This document shows positions 8,548-15,467 of a stretch of DNA of 64,000 bases, one piece after another (positions within the stretch are counted from its first letter, which is position 1; every line of letters starts with the position of its first letter). The notes beneath the pieces were generated by a model. That model saw only the letters and a program-made list of their open reading frames with translations. It ran no database searches and was not told the origin of the DNA. A program made the translations under genes and the position numbers. Source of the stretch: Streptomyces sp. NBC_00448 (lineage in GTDB: Bacteria > Actinomycetota > Actinomycetes > Streptomycetales > Streptomycetaceae). The DNA is taken from the NCBI RefSeq assembly GCF_036014115.1, contig NZ_CP107913.1, positions 3,351,001 through 3,415,000 on the forward strand, read 5' to 3'.

Positions 8548-9690
8548 ATGGATAAAGCGACGGCAAAGGGTGAGCTCGGGCTCCGGTGGCGCAGAAGGCT
8601 GCACCGGGCCCGGTTGACCGTGCGCCGTTCCGCGGTCGACTACTTCAGGGGCGACGCCTCGGAGTGGGCCGGGCTGGCGGCGGTGGCGGTGGCGATCCCG
8701 GCCCTGGCGTACGCGTCGGTCAACGTGCCGGTGTGGTGCCCGCCGGAGGCGCTGGTGCTGCCGATCCTGGCCGGCGGGCTGCTGCTGCGCCCGGCGAGCC
8801 TGCTGCTGCTCTACGCGGGCTCGGCGCTGGCGATGGTGGTGGAGTCGGCGGTGCTCGGCCCCTACCGGGAGGGCCCGGGCCGGGTGACGCCGGGCACGGT
8901 GCTGCTGGTCACCGCGGTGGCGCTGGTCGGCCTGGTGATAGCCCAGTTCAGAGCGCGGGTCGGGGTGCCCTGGCGGCGCGGCCACAGCATGCTCTTCGAC
9001 CTGCGCGAGCGGATCAGGGTGCAGAGCCGGCTGCCGCGGCTGCCCGGCGGGTGGCACGCGGAGATGGCGCTGCGCCCGGCCGGCGGGCAGTCCTTCTCCG
9101 GTGACTTCGTGGTCGCCACCCGCAGTTCGGACGGCCGGGTGCTGGAGGCGGTGCTCACCGACGTGTCCGGCAAGGGCATGGACGCGGCGTCCCGCTCGCT
9201 GCTGCTGTCCGGGGCGTTCGGCGGGCTGCTGGGCTCGCTGCCGTCGCACGCGTTCCTCGGCGCGGCCAACGGCTACCTGCTGCGGCAGAACTGGGAGGAG
9301 GGCTTCGCCACTTCGGTGCACCTGGTGCTCGATCTGGAGAGCGGCGACTACGAGTTGCTGTCGGCGGGCCACCTGCCGGGGGTGCAACTGCACGCGGGGA
9401 CCGGCCGTTGGGAGGAGATGGCGGCCGAAGGGCCCCTGCTGGGGGTGTACGACGGGGCCGAATTCCATGGCGTCAAGGGCACGTTGGGGTCGGGTGACGT
9501 GCTGATGCTGTTCACCGACGGCCTGGTGGAGACCCCGGACCGGGAGATCTCCGAGGGCATGGACCGGCTGATCGGCGAGGCGGACCGCCTGGTGGCAGGC
9601 GGATTCCGGGGCTCCGCTTGGCGGTTGATCGAGGCGGTCGCCAAAGACGTCAACGACGACAGGGCGTTGCTCGTGGTGTGCCGGGACTAG
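8548..9690 (+). CDS. membrane-anchored SpoIIE/RsbU-type PP2C serine phosphatase
   Basis: 380 residues. About four membrane helices occupy residues 40-145, then a cytoplasmic PP2C-like SpoIIE domain (about 165-380). Metal-binding and catalytic motifs are present: SGDF, TDVSGKGMDA, LSAGHLPG, MLFTDGLVE and NDDRALLVV. Such phosphatases dephosphorylate anti-anti-sigma factors and so activate stress or development sigma factors. No cytoplasmic PAS or GAF sensor domain is present; the membrane part is the likely sensor. No anti-sigma or antagonist gene is adjacent. The ATG at 8548 has almost no leader. Confidence 0.9.
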   Translation: MDKATAKGELGLRWRRRLHRARLTVRRSAVDYFRGDASEWAGLAAVAVAIPALAYASVNVPVWCPPEALVLPILAGGLLLRPASLLLLYAGSALAMVVESAVLGPYREGPGRVTPGTVLLVTAVALVGLVIAQFRARVGVPWRRGHSMLFDLRERIRVQSRLPRLPGGWHAEMALRPAGGQSFSGDFVVATRSSDGRVLEAVLTDVSGKGMDAASRSLLLSGAFGGLLGSLPSHAFLGAANGYLLRQNWEEGFATSVHLVLDLESGDYELLSAGHLPGVQLHAGTGRWEEMAAEGPLLGVYDGAEFHGVKGTLGSGDVLMLFTDGLVETPDREISEGMDRLIGEADRLVAGGFRGSAWRLIEAVAKDVNDDRALLVVCRD

Positions 9691-9821
9691 CCCACGGGAA
9701 TGGGACTATGGGTCCAGACACGTCTCCTGTGTCCGTGGCTGATGGCACCATGGGAACGGGCGAGGCGGGGGCGGCGGCGCGGTCCCCGGACCGGCATTAC
9801 CGAAAGAGGAAGTGATCCGTC

Positions 9822-10016
9822 ATGGTTATCTCCCTGTCTGCCGCACTGCTGCTGGCGATCGTGCTGGTCGTGATGATCCGTTCGAAGTCCATAAAGCCCG
9901 GACCGGCCATCGTGGCCGCGCTGTTCGGGTTCTTCCTGGCCTCGACGAACATGGCGCCGGACATCAACCGCTTCCTCAACTCAGTGGCCGACACCATCAA
10001 CCAGATAAAGCTCTGA
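9822..10016 (+). CDS. small two-helix membrane protein, unknown function
   Basis: 64 residues with GAGGAAG 8-14 nt before the ATG. Residues 1-18 form one hydrophobic helix (MVISLSAALLLAIVLVVMI), RSKSIKPG is a short basic turn, and residues 28-42 a second helix (AIVAALFGFFLAST); the tail NMAPDINRF is polar. I do not recognise a family, although comparable small proteins occur in streptomycetes. Its last 36 bp overlap the 3' end of the convergent asparaginase gene, so the two transcripts would be antisense there. Confidence 0.7.
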   Translation: MVISLSAALLLAIVLVVMIRSKSIKPGPAIVAALFGFFLASTNMAPDINRFLNSVADTINQIKL

Positions 10017-11012
10017 CGCCCGCAGCGCCTGCGGGGCGGCCCGCAGGATCGCGTCCAGGGTCTGCCCGGCGTCCTCGCCCTCGGGGGTGGCCAGCAGCGC
10101 GGCCAGCACCGCGATCCGGGCCTGGGCGGGGCGCAGCGAACCGGCCAGCCGTGCACCGGCGGCGACCAGGTCGACCGCCCCGCCACCGGTGTACAGCGGC
10201 GCGACGGCCCCCGCGGCGACCCTGGTGCTGACCAGCACCAGCACGCCGTCGGCGACGGCTTCGCGCACCGCGGCGGCGACTTCGGGGTTCGCGTTGCCCG
10301 CGCCGGTGCCGGCCACCACCAGGCCACGGGCGCCGGCCGCGAGAGCGGCGTTCAGCAGCACCGCGTCGGCGTCGCTGTGGTGGGTGAGGATGTCGACCCG
10401 GGGGCCGACCGCGTCCACCGCAGGCATCGGCAGCGGGACCGGCCGCGGGCGGCGGCGGCCCCAGCTCACCCGGCCGAACTCCAGTCGGCCGAGCGGCAGT
10501 CCGTCCGGATCGCCGAAGGCGTGGGCGTCCACGGTGTGCTTCTTGACGGTGCCCCGGGCGGCGTACACCTGCCCGCCGAAGACGATCACGGCGCCGATGT
10601 CGCGGCCGGAGGCGGCGGTCAGCAGGGCGTCGTAGAGATTGCCCGCCGCGTCCCCGTCCTCGGCGTCCAGCGGCTTCTGGGCGCCGGTGAGCACGACCGG
10701 GCGGCGGTCGTGGTGGAACAGGTCGAGGAAGAAGGCGGACTCCTCCAGGGTGTCGGTGCCGTGGGTGACCACGACGCCGTCCACGCCGGGATCGGCGAGC
10801 GCCTCGTGCACGGCGTGCAGCAGCCTCAGTTGGTGGGCGGTGGTGAGCCGCGAGCTGTTCACGGTGAACAGGTCCACCACGCTCACGTCCACCCCCTCGG
10901 GCACGGCGCCCGCGGCGAGTACTTCCTGTCCGGCGGCCTCGGCCGCGTATCCGTCGCCCTGCCAGCGGCTGGCGATGGTTCCCCCGGTGCTGATGACCAC
11001 GACGTGACGCAC
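9981..11012 (-). CDS. L-asparaginase
   Basis: 343 residues. Hydrolyses asparagine to aspartate and ammonia. Both active-site threonine motifs are present: STGGTIAS near the N-terminus and THGTDTLEE at about residues 86-94, with a conserved lysine in TGAQKPLD. There is no signal peptide, so the enzyme is cytoplasmic. The start chosen is the GTG at 11012 (MRHVVVISTGGT) with GGGAGG 9 nt upstream; the frame is open 28 codons further but without a ribosome site. It is divergent from an AsnC-type regulator gene; operator-like repeats lie between them. Confidence 0.92.
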   Translation of the reverse strand: MRHVVVISTGGTIASRWQGDGYAAEAAGQEVLAAGAVPEGVDVSVVDLFTVNSSRLTTAHQLRLLHAVHEALADPGVDGVVVTHGTDTLEESAFFLDLFHHDRRPVVLTGAQKPLDAEDGDAAGNLYDALLTAASGRDIGAVIVFGGQVYAARGTVKKHTVDAHAFGDPDGLPLGRLEFGRVSWGRRRPRPVPLPMPAVDAVGPRVDILTHHSDADAVLLNAALAAGARGLVVAGTGAGNANPEVAAAVREAVADGVLVLVSTRVAAGAVAPLYTGGGAVDLVAAGARLAGSLRPAQARIAVLAALLATPEGEDAGQTLDAILRAAPQALRASELYLVDGVGH

Positions 11013-11070
11013 GATGCGCAGCCTCCCTGACTGGTGTCGCGCCTCCCCGGGCGCACGGCATTCCCCAGCA

Positions 11071-11135
11071 CAATGATATGCGCGTAGACCTGCCATATGA
11101 TTGCTAATACCGATCGGCAGTCCGCCATATCGTGG
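11071..11135. promoter_or_regulatory. candidate AsnC/Lrp operator region between asparaginase and regulator genes
   Basis: CAATGATATG (11071-11080) and CATATGATTG (11094-11103) form an inverted repeat with one mismatch. A half-site copy, GCCATATCG (from 11124), repeats GCCATATGA (from 11092) 32 bp later, about three helix turns. The stretch is AT-rich compared with everything around it. Confidence 0.5.
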
Positions 11136-11149
11136 TAGGAATCCCTCTT

Positions 11150-11602
11150 ATGGATGCCATCGACAGAAGTATCTTGCGCGAGCTCCAGGCCGACGGCCGG
11201 CTGACCAACCAGGAACTGGCCCAGCGGGTGGGCCTGACCCCCTCCCCCTGCCTGCGCCGGGTGCGGCAGTTGGAGGACGACGGAGTGATCCAGACCTACC
11301 GCGCGGTGGTCGAACCGGCCGCGGTCGGCCGGGGCTTCGAGGTCTTCGCGTCGGTCGAGGTGCACCGCGACCGCGACTCGGTCGCCGCGTTCGAGGCCGA
11401 GGTGCAGTCGACGCCCGACGTGGTGGAGGCGTACCGGCTCTACGGTGCGCCGGGCTGCCTGCTGCGCATCGCGGTGGCGGACTCCGACGCGTACGAGAGG
11501 TTCTGGACCGACAAGCTGATCGCGCTGCCGGGGGTCTCCGACGTGAACTCGCAGATGATCATGAAGCGGATCAAGTCGCCGCAGGGCGTCCCGGTGGACT
11601 GA
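11150..11602 (+). CDS. Lrp/AsnC-family transcriptional regulator
   Basis: 150 residues. The N-terminal winged helix-turn-helix (about 2-60: DAIDRSILRELQADGRLTNQ, then VGLTPSPCLRRVRQLE) precedes the RAM ligand-binding domain (about 65-145, with EAYRLYGAPGCLLRIAV). These proteins form octamers that sense amino acids. The ATG at 11150 gives the usual MDAIDR start. Its divergent neighbour is asparaginase, so an amino-acid-responsive control of asparagine use is the simple inference. Confidence 0.9.
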   Translation: MDAIDRSILRELQADGRLTNQELAQRVGLTPSPCLRRVRQLEDDGVIQTYRAVVEPAAVGRGFEVFASVEVHRDRDSVAAFEAEVQSTPDVVEAYRLYGAPGCLLRIAVADSDAYERFWTDKLIALPGVSDVNSQMIMKRIKSPQGVPVD

Positions 11603-11738
11603 CCGCGGCCGGATGCCCGTACGGGACCGGGTTCCGTGGTCTACCGGGTTCGGCGGTCCACGAGGCGCGGCGGTCCGGCGGGCTCAACGGCCCGCGGGGC
11701 TCGGCGGCTCGCCCGGCTCGGCCGTCGGACGTGCGCGC

Positions 11739-12578
11739 TCAGCGGTCGGCGGTAAGCGCGGACTCGGGCGCCGGCGGCTGGCAGGTGGGGCACCAGAAGA
11801 GGTTGCGGTTCGCGAGCGGCCGGGTGCGCACCTCGGTGCCGCAGATCAGGCACGGCTGCCCGGTACGGCGGTAGACGTAGACCTCGCCGCCGTGGTCGTC
11901 GCGGCGCGGCGGGCGCCCCATGGCCTCCGGTTCGTGCTCGGGGCGCACCGTGTCGATCCGGTTGGTGCGCACGCCCTCGCGCATCAGCACGACCAGGTCG
12001 GCCCACATCGCGTCCCACAGCGGGCGGGACAGCGCCCGGCCGGGCAGGAACGGGTCGACGCCGTGCCGGAAGAGCGCCTCCGCGCGGTAGACGTTGCCGA
12101 CCCCGGCGAGCACCTTCTGGTCCATCAGCAGCGCGGCGACGGAGATCCGGGAGCGGGAGATACGGGCGTAGGCGCGGCCGGGGTCGTCGCCCGCGCGCAG
12201 CGGGTCGGGGCCGAGCCGGTCGTGTACCGCCTGCTTCTCGCCGCCGGTGATCAGCTCGCAGGCGGCCGGGCCGCGCAGGTTCATCGCCTGGTCGCCGTGC
12301 CGGCCGCCGACCAGCCGCAGCCGTACGGTGTCGGTCACCGCGTCCCCGTCGAACGCGATCTTCCCGATCAGGCCGAGGTGGATGTGCACCCAGCCCCGCC
12401 CCTCGAAGCCGAGGAACAGGTGCTTGCCGTGCGCGTCCACGCCCTCCAGCACGGCGCCGTCCAGCAGCGCCGCGCTGTCGGCGAACTTGCCCTGCGGGCT
12501 GCCGACCCGGGTCGGCCGACCGGCGAACCGCTCCAGGCACTCCTGTGCCAGCCGGTGGATCGTGTGGCCCTCGGGCAT
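11739..12578 (-). CDS. nei: Fpg/Nei-family DNA glycosylase (Nei2-like endonuclease VIII)
   Basis: 279 residues. Base-excision repair enzyme that removes oxidised bases and cuts the abasic strand. The N-terminal PEG (MPEGHTIHRLA) carries the catalytic Pro2 and Glu3; the helix-two-turn-helix reads VGNVYRAEALF, and a C-terminal zinc finger CLICGTEV ... CPTC closes the protein. The PEGHT start, rather than PELPE, puts it in the Nei rather than MutM group. It follows rpiB on the same strand 46 nt downstream, so the two are probably cotranscribed. Confidence 0.93.
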   Translation of the reverse strand: MPEGHTIHRLAQECLERFAGRPTRVGSPQGKFADSAALLDGAVLEGVDAHGKHLFLGFEGRGWVHIHLGLIGKIAFDGDAVTDTVRLRLVGGRHGDQAMNLRGPAACELITGGEKQAVHDRLGPDPLRAGDDPGRAYARISRSRISVAALLMDQKVLAGVGNVYRAEALFRHGVDPFLPGRALSRPLWDAMWADLVVLMREGVRTNRIDTVRPEHEPEAMGRPPRRDDHGGEVYVYRRTGQPCLICGTEVRTRPLANRNLFWCPTCQPPAPESALTADR

Positions 12579-12624
12579 CGGTGGTGTCGGTCCTGCCGTG
12601 TGGTGTCGGTCCCGCTGTGCGGTG

Positions 12625-13113
12625 TCAGTCCTGCTGCGGGTGGTGGGCCGGGATCGGGGGGAGCTCGCCGGTCGCCTCGTAGGCGTCGAGCATGTCGATC
12701 CGGCGCTGGTGGCGCTCTTCCTGCGAGTACGGCGTGGCGAGGAAGACCTCGGCGAACTTCAGCGCCTCCTCCTGCGTGTGCATGCGGGCGCCGATGCTCA
12801 GCACGTTGGCGTTGTTGTGCTGGCGGGCGAGCGAGGCGGTCTGCTCGCTCCACGCGAGTGCGGCGCGGACGCCCTTCACCTTGTTCGCGGCGATCTGCTC
12901 GCCATTGCCCGAGCCGCCGATCACGATGCCCAGGGTGCCGGGGTCGGCGACCGTACGGCTCGCCGCGCGCAGGCAGAACGGGGGGTAGTCGTCCACCGCG
13001 TCGTAGATCTGCGGACCGCAGTCCACGGGCTCGTGCCCGTTGGCCTTCAGCCACTCGACGAGGTGGTTCTTGAGTTCGAAGCCGGCGTGATCCGAGCCGA
13101 GGTAGACGCGCAT
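12625..13113 (-). CDS. rpiB: ribose-5-phosphate isomerase B
   Basis: 162 residues. Interconverts ribose 5-phosphate and ribulose 5-phosphate in the pentose phosphate pathway. Motifs: SDHAGFELKNHLV, DYPPFC, the conserved GGSGNGEQIAANKVKGVRAA and NNANVLSIGARMHT. In the GGSGNG loop serine stands where many RpiB have cysteine, as in mycobacterial-type enzymes. Start ATG at 13113 (MRVYLGSDHAG) is the family start. First gene of the probable rpiB-nei operon. Confidence 0.94.
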   Translation of the reverse strand: MRVYLGSDHAGFELKNHLVEWLKANGHEPVDCGPQIYDAVDDYPPFCLRAASRTVADPGTLGIVIGGSGNGEQIAANKVKGVRAALAWSEQTASLARQHNNANVLSIGARMHTQEEALKFAEVFLATPYSQEERHQRRIDMLDAYEATGELPPIPAHHPQQD

Positions 13114-13127
13114 GCGGTGATTCTTCC

Positions 13128-13319
13128 ACCCCCCGGGGTGCCCCGCCCGGTCGCCCCCGGGACCACCTGCCGGTGGAGGGCTGGTCGCGCAGTTCCCCGC
13201 GCCCCTGGCAATGCTCGGCTCCTTCCGCGGAGGAAGGCCTCGCCCCAAAGGGGCACTGCGCGACAAACCCCCACCGGCAGGTGGTCCCTGGACCGACAGC
13301 ACCGGGCACCCCGGGGGGT
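13128..13319. repeat. long nested inverted repeat filling the bioY-rpiB gap
   Basis: Three pairs of arms nest: 13128-13143 with 13304-13319 (16 bp, perfect), 13159-13176 with 13271-13288 (18 bp, perfect), and the imperfect pair 13180-13206 with 13249-13269 containing GGTCGCGCAGTTCCCCGCG and ACTGCGCGAC. The central part 13207-13248 has its own stem (CTTCCGCGGAGGAAGG). As RNA the whole 192 nt would form one long hairpin. Confidence 0.85.
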
Positions 13320-13337
13320 CAGGGGCACCCTTCTTCC

Positions 13338-13928
13338 TCAGCGGTCGAGGGCGCGCCACACCGCGGGGAGGAAGCCCATCGCGAGGGCGGCCTTGAGCGC
13401 GTCGCCGAGCAGGTAGGGGCGCAGGCCGAGCCGGAGGGCGTCGGCGGTGGAGAGGTGGGCGGCGTGCGCGAGGTAGGGCACGCCGACCGCGTAGACGACG
13501 GCGGAGCCGAGCACCATGACGCCGGCGGTACGCAGCACCGTACGGTCACCGCCGCGGCGGGCGAGCGCACCGACGACCGCGGAGGCGAGCATCATCCCGA
13601 GGATGTAGCCGAACGTGGGCATGGACCAGCCGGAGCTGCCCTCCGCGAACCAGGGCAGCCCGGCGACCCCCGCGACCGCGTACAACCCGAGGGCGGCGAA
13701 GCCGCGGCGGGCGCCGAGCGCGGTGCCGACCAGCAACGCCGCGAAGGTCTGCCCGGTGACCGGCACGGGCGACCCCGGCACGGGCACCGAGATCTGCGCG
13801 GCCAGACCGGTGAGCACGGCGCCGCCGACCACGAGCGCGGCGTCCCGCAGCCGGGCCCGGTTGACCGAGGAGGCGGGCAGCAGATCGGCGAGTACGGTGC
13901 CGGGGGCCGAGGAAGCGGCGGTGCTCAT
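13338..13928 (-). CDS. bioY: BioY, substrate-binding membrane subunit of biotin ECF transporter
   Basis: 196 residues with about six membrane helices. Signature motifs include SVPVPGSPVPVTGQTFAALL and the GLAGLPWF-like segment GVAGLPWFAEGSSG, then PTFGYILGM. Start is ATG at 13928 with GGAG 7 nt upstream. No EcfA or EcfT gene is adjacent; BioY can work alone or with a shared energising module. The gene is transcribed toward rpiB but separated from it by the long hairpin, so it is probably its own unit. Confidence 0.93.
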   Translation of the reverse strand: MSTAASSAPGTVLADLLPASSVNRARLRDAALVVGGAVLTGLAAQISVPVPGSPVPVTGQTFAALLVGTALGARRGFAALGLYAVAGVAGLPWFAEGSSGWSMPTFGYILGMMLASAVVGALARRGGDRTVLRTAGVMVLGSAVVYAVGVPYLAHAAHLSTADALRLGLRPYLLGDALKAALAMGFLPAVWRALDR

Positions 13929-14221
13929 GGGTGACTCCGCGAGGGTGCGAGGGCGGTCGGGACATCGCGACGCTAGCGCAGCACCCGCGCGTTGATCATC
14001 GTCGGACCTCGACAAAGCGCGGCGGCCGCCCTTGGAGGCTTCACCCGCGACCCGAGCCCCACCGCCCCTCCCCCACCGGCCCGTCGCCGTACGCCCTTTC
14101 AGCAGCTCACGTGAGACTCGTCACGCCATGAAGACCCGCGGACACGGGTACGGGGCGGCCGGTGCGAGGCCGCCCCGTACGCTGCGGGCGCTGTGGGGTT
14201 CCACCAAGGCGCGTTTCCGCG

Positions 14222-14608
14222 CTACGCGGGCTGGAGCAGGTCCCAGCGGTTGCCGTACAGGTCGCGGAAGACGGCAACCGTGCCGTACGGCTCGCGCCGG
14301 GGCGGCTCCTCGAACACGACGCCTTCCGCGGCCATCCGGGCGTGGTCGCGGGCGAAGTCGTCGGTGTGGAGGAAGAAGCCGACCCGGCCGCCGCTCTGGT
14401 CGCCGATCCGCTCGGCCTGCGCGGGGGTGGCGGCGCGGGCCAGCAGCAGGGCCGACTCCCGGGCGCCGGGCGGCGCGACGACCACCCAGCGGCTGCCGTC
14501 GCCACGCGGGCTGTCCTCGCGCAGCTCGAAGCCGAGGGCGCGGGTGTAGAAGTCGAGGGCCTCGTCGTAGTCGCGTACGACCAGGGCCGTCAGGGCGAGG
14601 TGCGGCAT
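14222..14608 (-). CDS. VOC-superfamily (glyoxalase/bleomycin-resistance fold) protein
   Basis: 128 residues. Two beta-alpha-beta-beta-beta modules are visible: ALTALVVRDYDEALDFYTRALGF at the N-terminus and GRVGFFLHTDDFARDHARM in the second half, ending LYGNRWDLLQP where the last metal-ligand glutamate of the family is replaced by aspartate. Metal-dependent isomerase, dioxygenase or drug-binding roles are all possible. It starts 16 nt after the DsbA-like gene on the same strand, so they probably share a transcript. Confidence 0.8.
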   Translation of the reverse strand: MPHLALTALVVRDYDEALDFYTRALGFELREDSPRGDGSRWVVVAPPGARESALLLARAATPAQAERIGDQSGGRVGFFLHTDDFARDHARMAAEGVVFEEPPRREPYGTVAVFRDLYGNRWDLLQPA

Positions 14609-14624
14609 GGCGGGGCGGGTGCTC

Positions 14625-15266
14625 CTAGTCGAAGATCGGGCCCTGGGTGCGGGTGCGCTTGATCTCGTAGAAACCCGGGATCGCGGCGACCATCAAGGTG
14701 CCGTCCCACAGTTGGGCCGCCTCCTCGCCCTTGGGCGCGGGGGTGACGACCGGGCCGAAGAAGGCGATCTGCTCGCCGTCGGCGCCGGGGACGGCGATCA
14801 CCGGGGTGCCGACCTCCTGGCCGACCTTGTCGATGCCCTCCTTGTGGGAGGCGCGCAGCTGTGTGTCGTACTCGTCGGAGTCCGCGTGGTCCGCGAGCGA
14901 CGCGGGCAGGCCGACCTCCTCCAGGGCCTCCACGATGGTCTCGCGGGTCTTGGGCTTCGCCTGGTTGTGGAAGCGGGTGCCGAGCGCGGTGTAGAGCGGG
15001 CCGACCACGGCGTCGCCGTGCAGTTCCTGGGCGGCGATGACGACCCGGACCGGGCCCCATGCCTCGCGCAGGAAGGTGGAGTACTGCTCCGGGAGGGTGT
15101 CGAGCTTGTCCTCGTTGAGCACCGCGAGGCTCATCACGTGCCAGCGCACCTCGACCGGGCGGACCTTCTCCACCTCCAGCATCCAGCGGGAGGTCATCCA
15201 GGCCCAGGGGCACAGCGGGTCGAACCAGAAATCGGCTGGGGTCTTCTCAGCGGCGGTCGCGGTCAC
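14625..15266 (-). CDS. DsbA-family thioredoxin-fold oxidoreductase, mycothiol-dependent nitroreductase-like
   Basis: 213 residues. The sequence resembles the actinobacterial mycothiol-linked DsbA-like reductases typified by Mycobacterium Rv2466c: FWFDPLCPWAWMTSRW, then RWHVMSLAVLNE, AWGPVRVVIAAQ, VGTPVIAVPG with the cis-proline, and a C-terminal EIKRTRTQGPIFD. The active site reads CPWA, so the second cysteine of the CPWC pair is replaced by alanine. A monothiol mechanism using mycothiol is therefore likelier than dithiol exchange. GTG at 15266 is chosen as start because GAGGAG lies 7 nt upstream; another GTG six codons earlier is possible. No signal peptide: cytoplasmic. Confidence 0.85.
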   Translation of the reverse strand: MTATAAEKTPADFWFDPLCPWAWMTSRWMLEVEKVRPVEVRWHVMSLAVLNEDKLDTLPEQYSTFLREAWGPVRVVIAAQELHGDAVVGPLYTALGTRFHNQAKPKTRETIVEALEEVGLPASLADHADSDEYDTQLRASHKEGIDKVGQEVGTPVIAVPGADGEQIAFFGPVVTPAPKGEEAAQLWDGTLMVAAIPGFYEIKRTRTQGPIFD

Positions 15267-15467
15267 GGCATGCTCCTCGTTCACAACATCGTGTCAGGGA
15301 CGGGCGGTCGGCGGTCGTCGGGCGACACCTTCCACCCAGACGTACAACGCGCTCCGCACCCCGGGTCATTCCCCGCTGCCACCTCGCAGGGGCCGTGGGA
15401 GGATGCCAGGGCGCCGCGATCCGGCGCGTCCACCGGCAGGAGTGCCATGACTGAGAGGAGCCGCCAC

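Noticed and set aside
13929-14221. Riboswitch or BirA operator upstream of bioY
   Set aside because: No recognisable biotin-repressor palindrome or conserved leader fold could be seen in this stretch.
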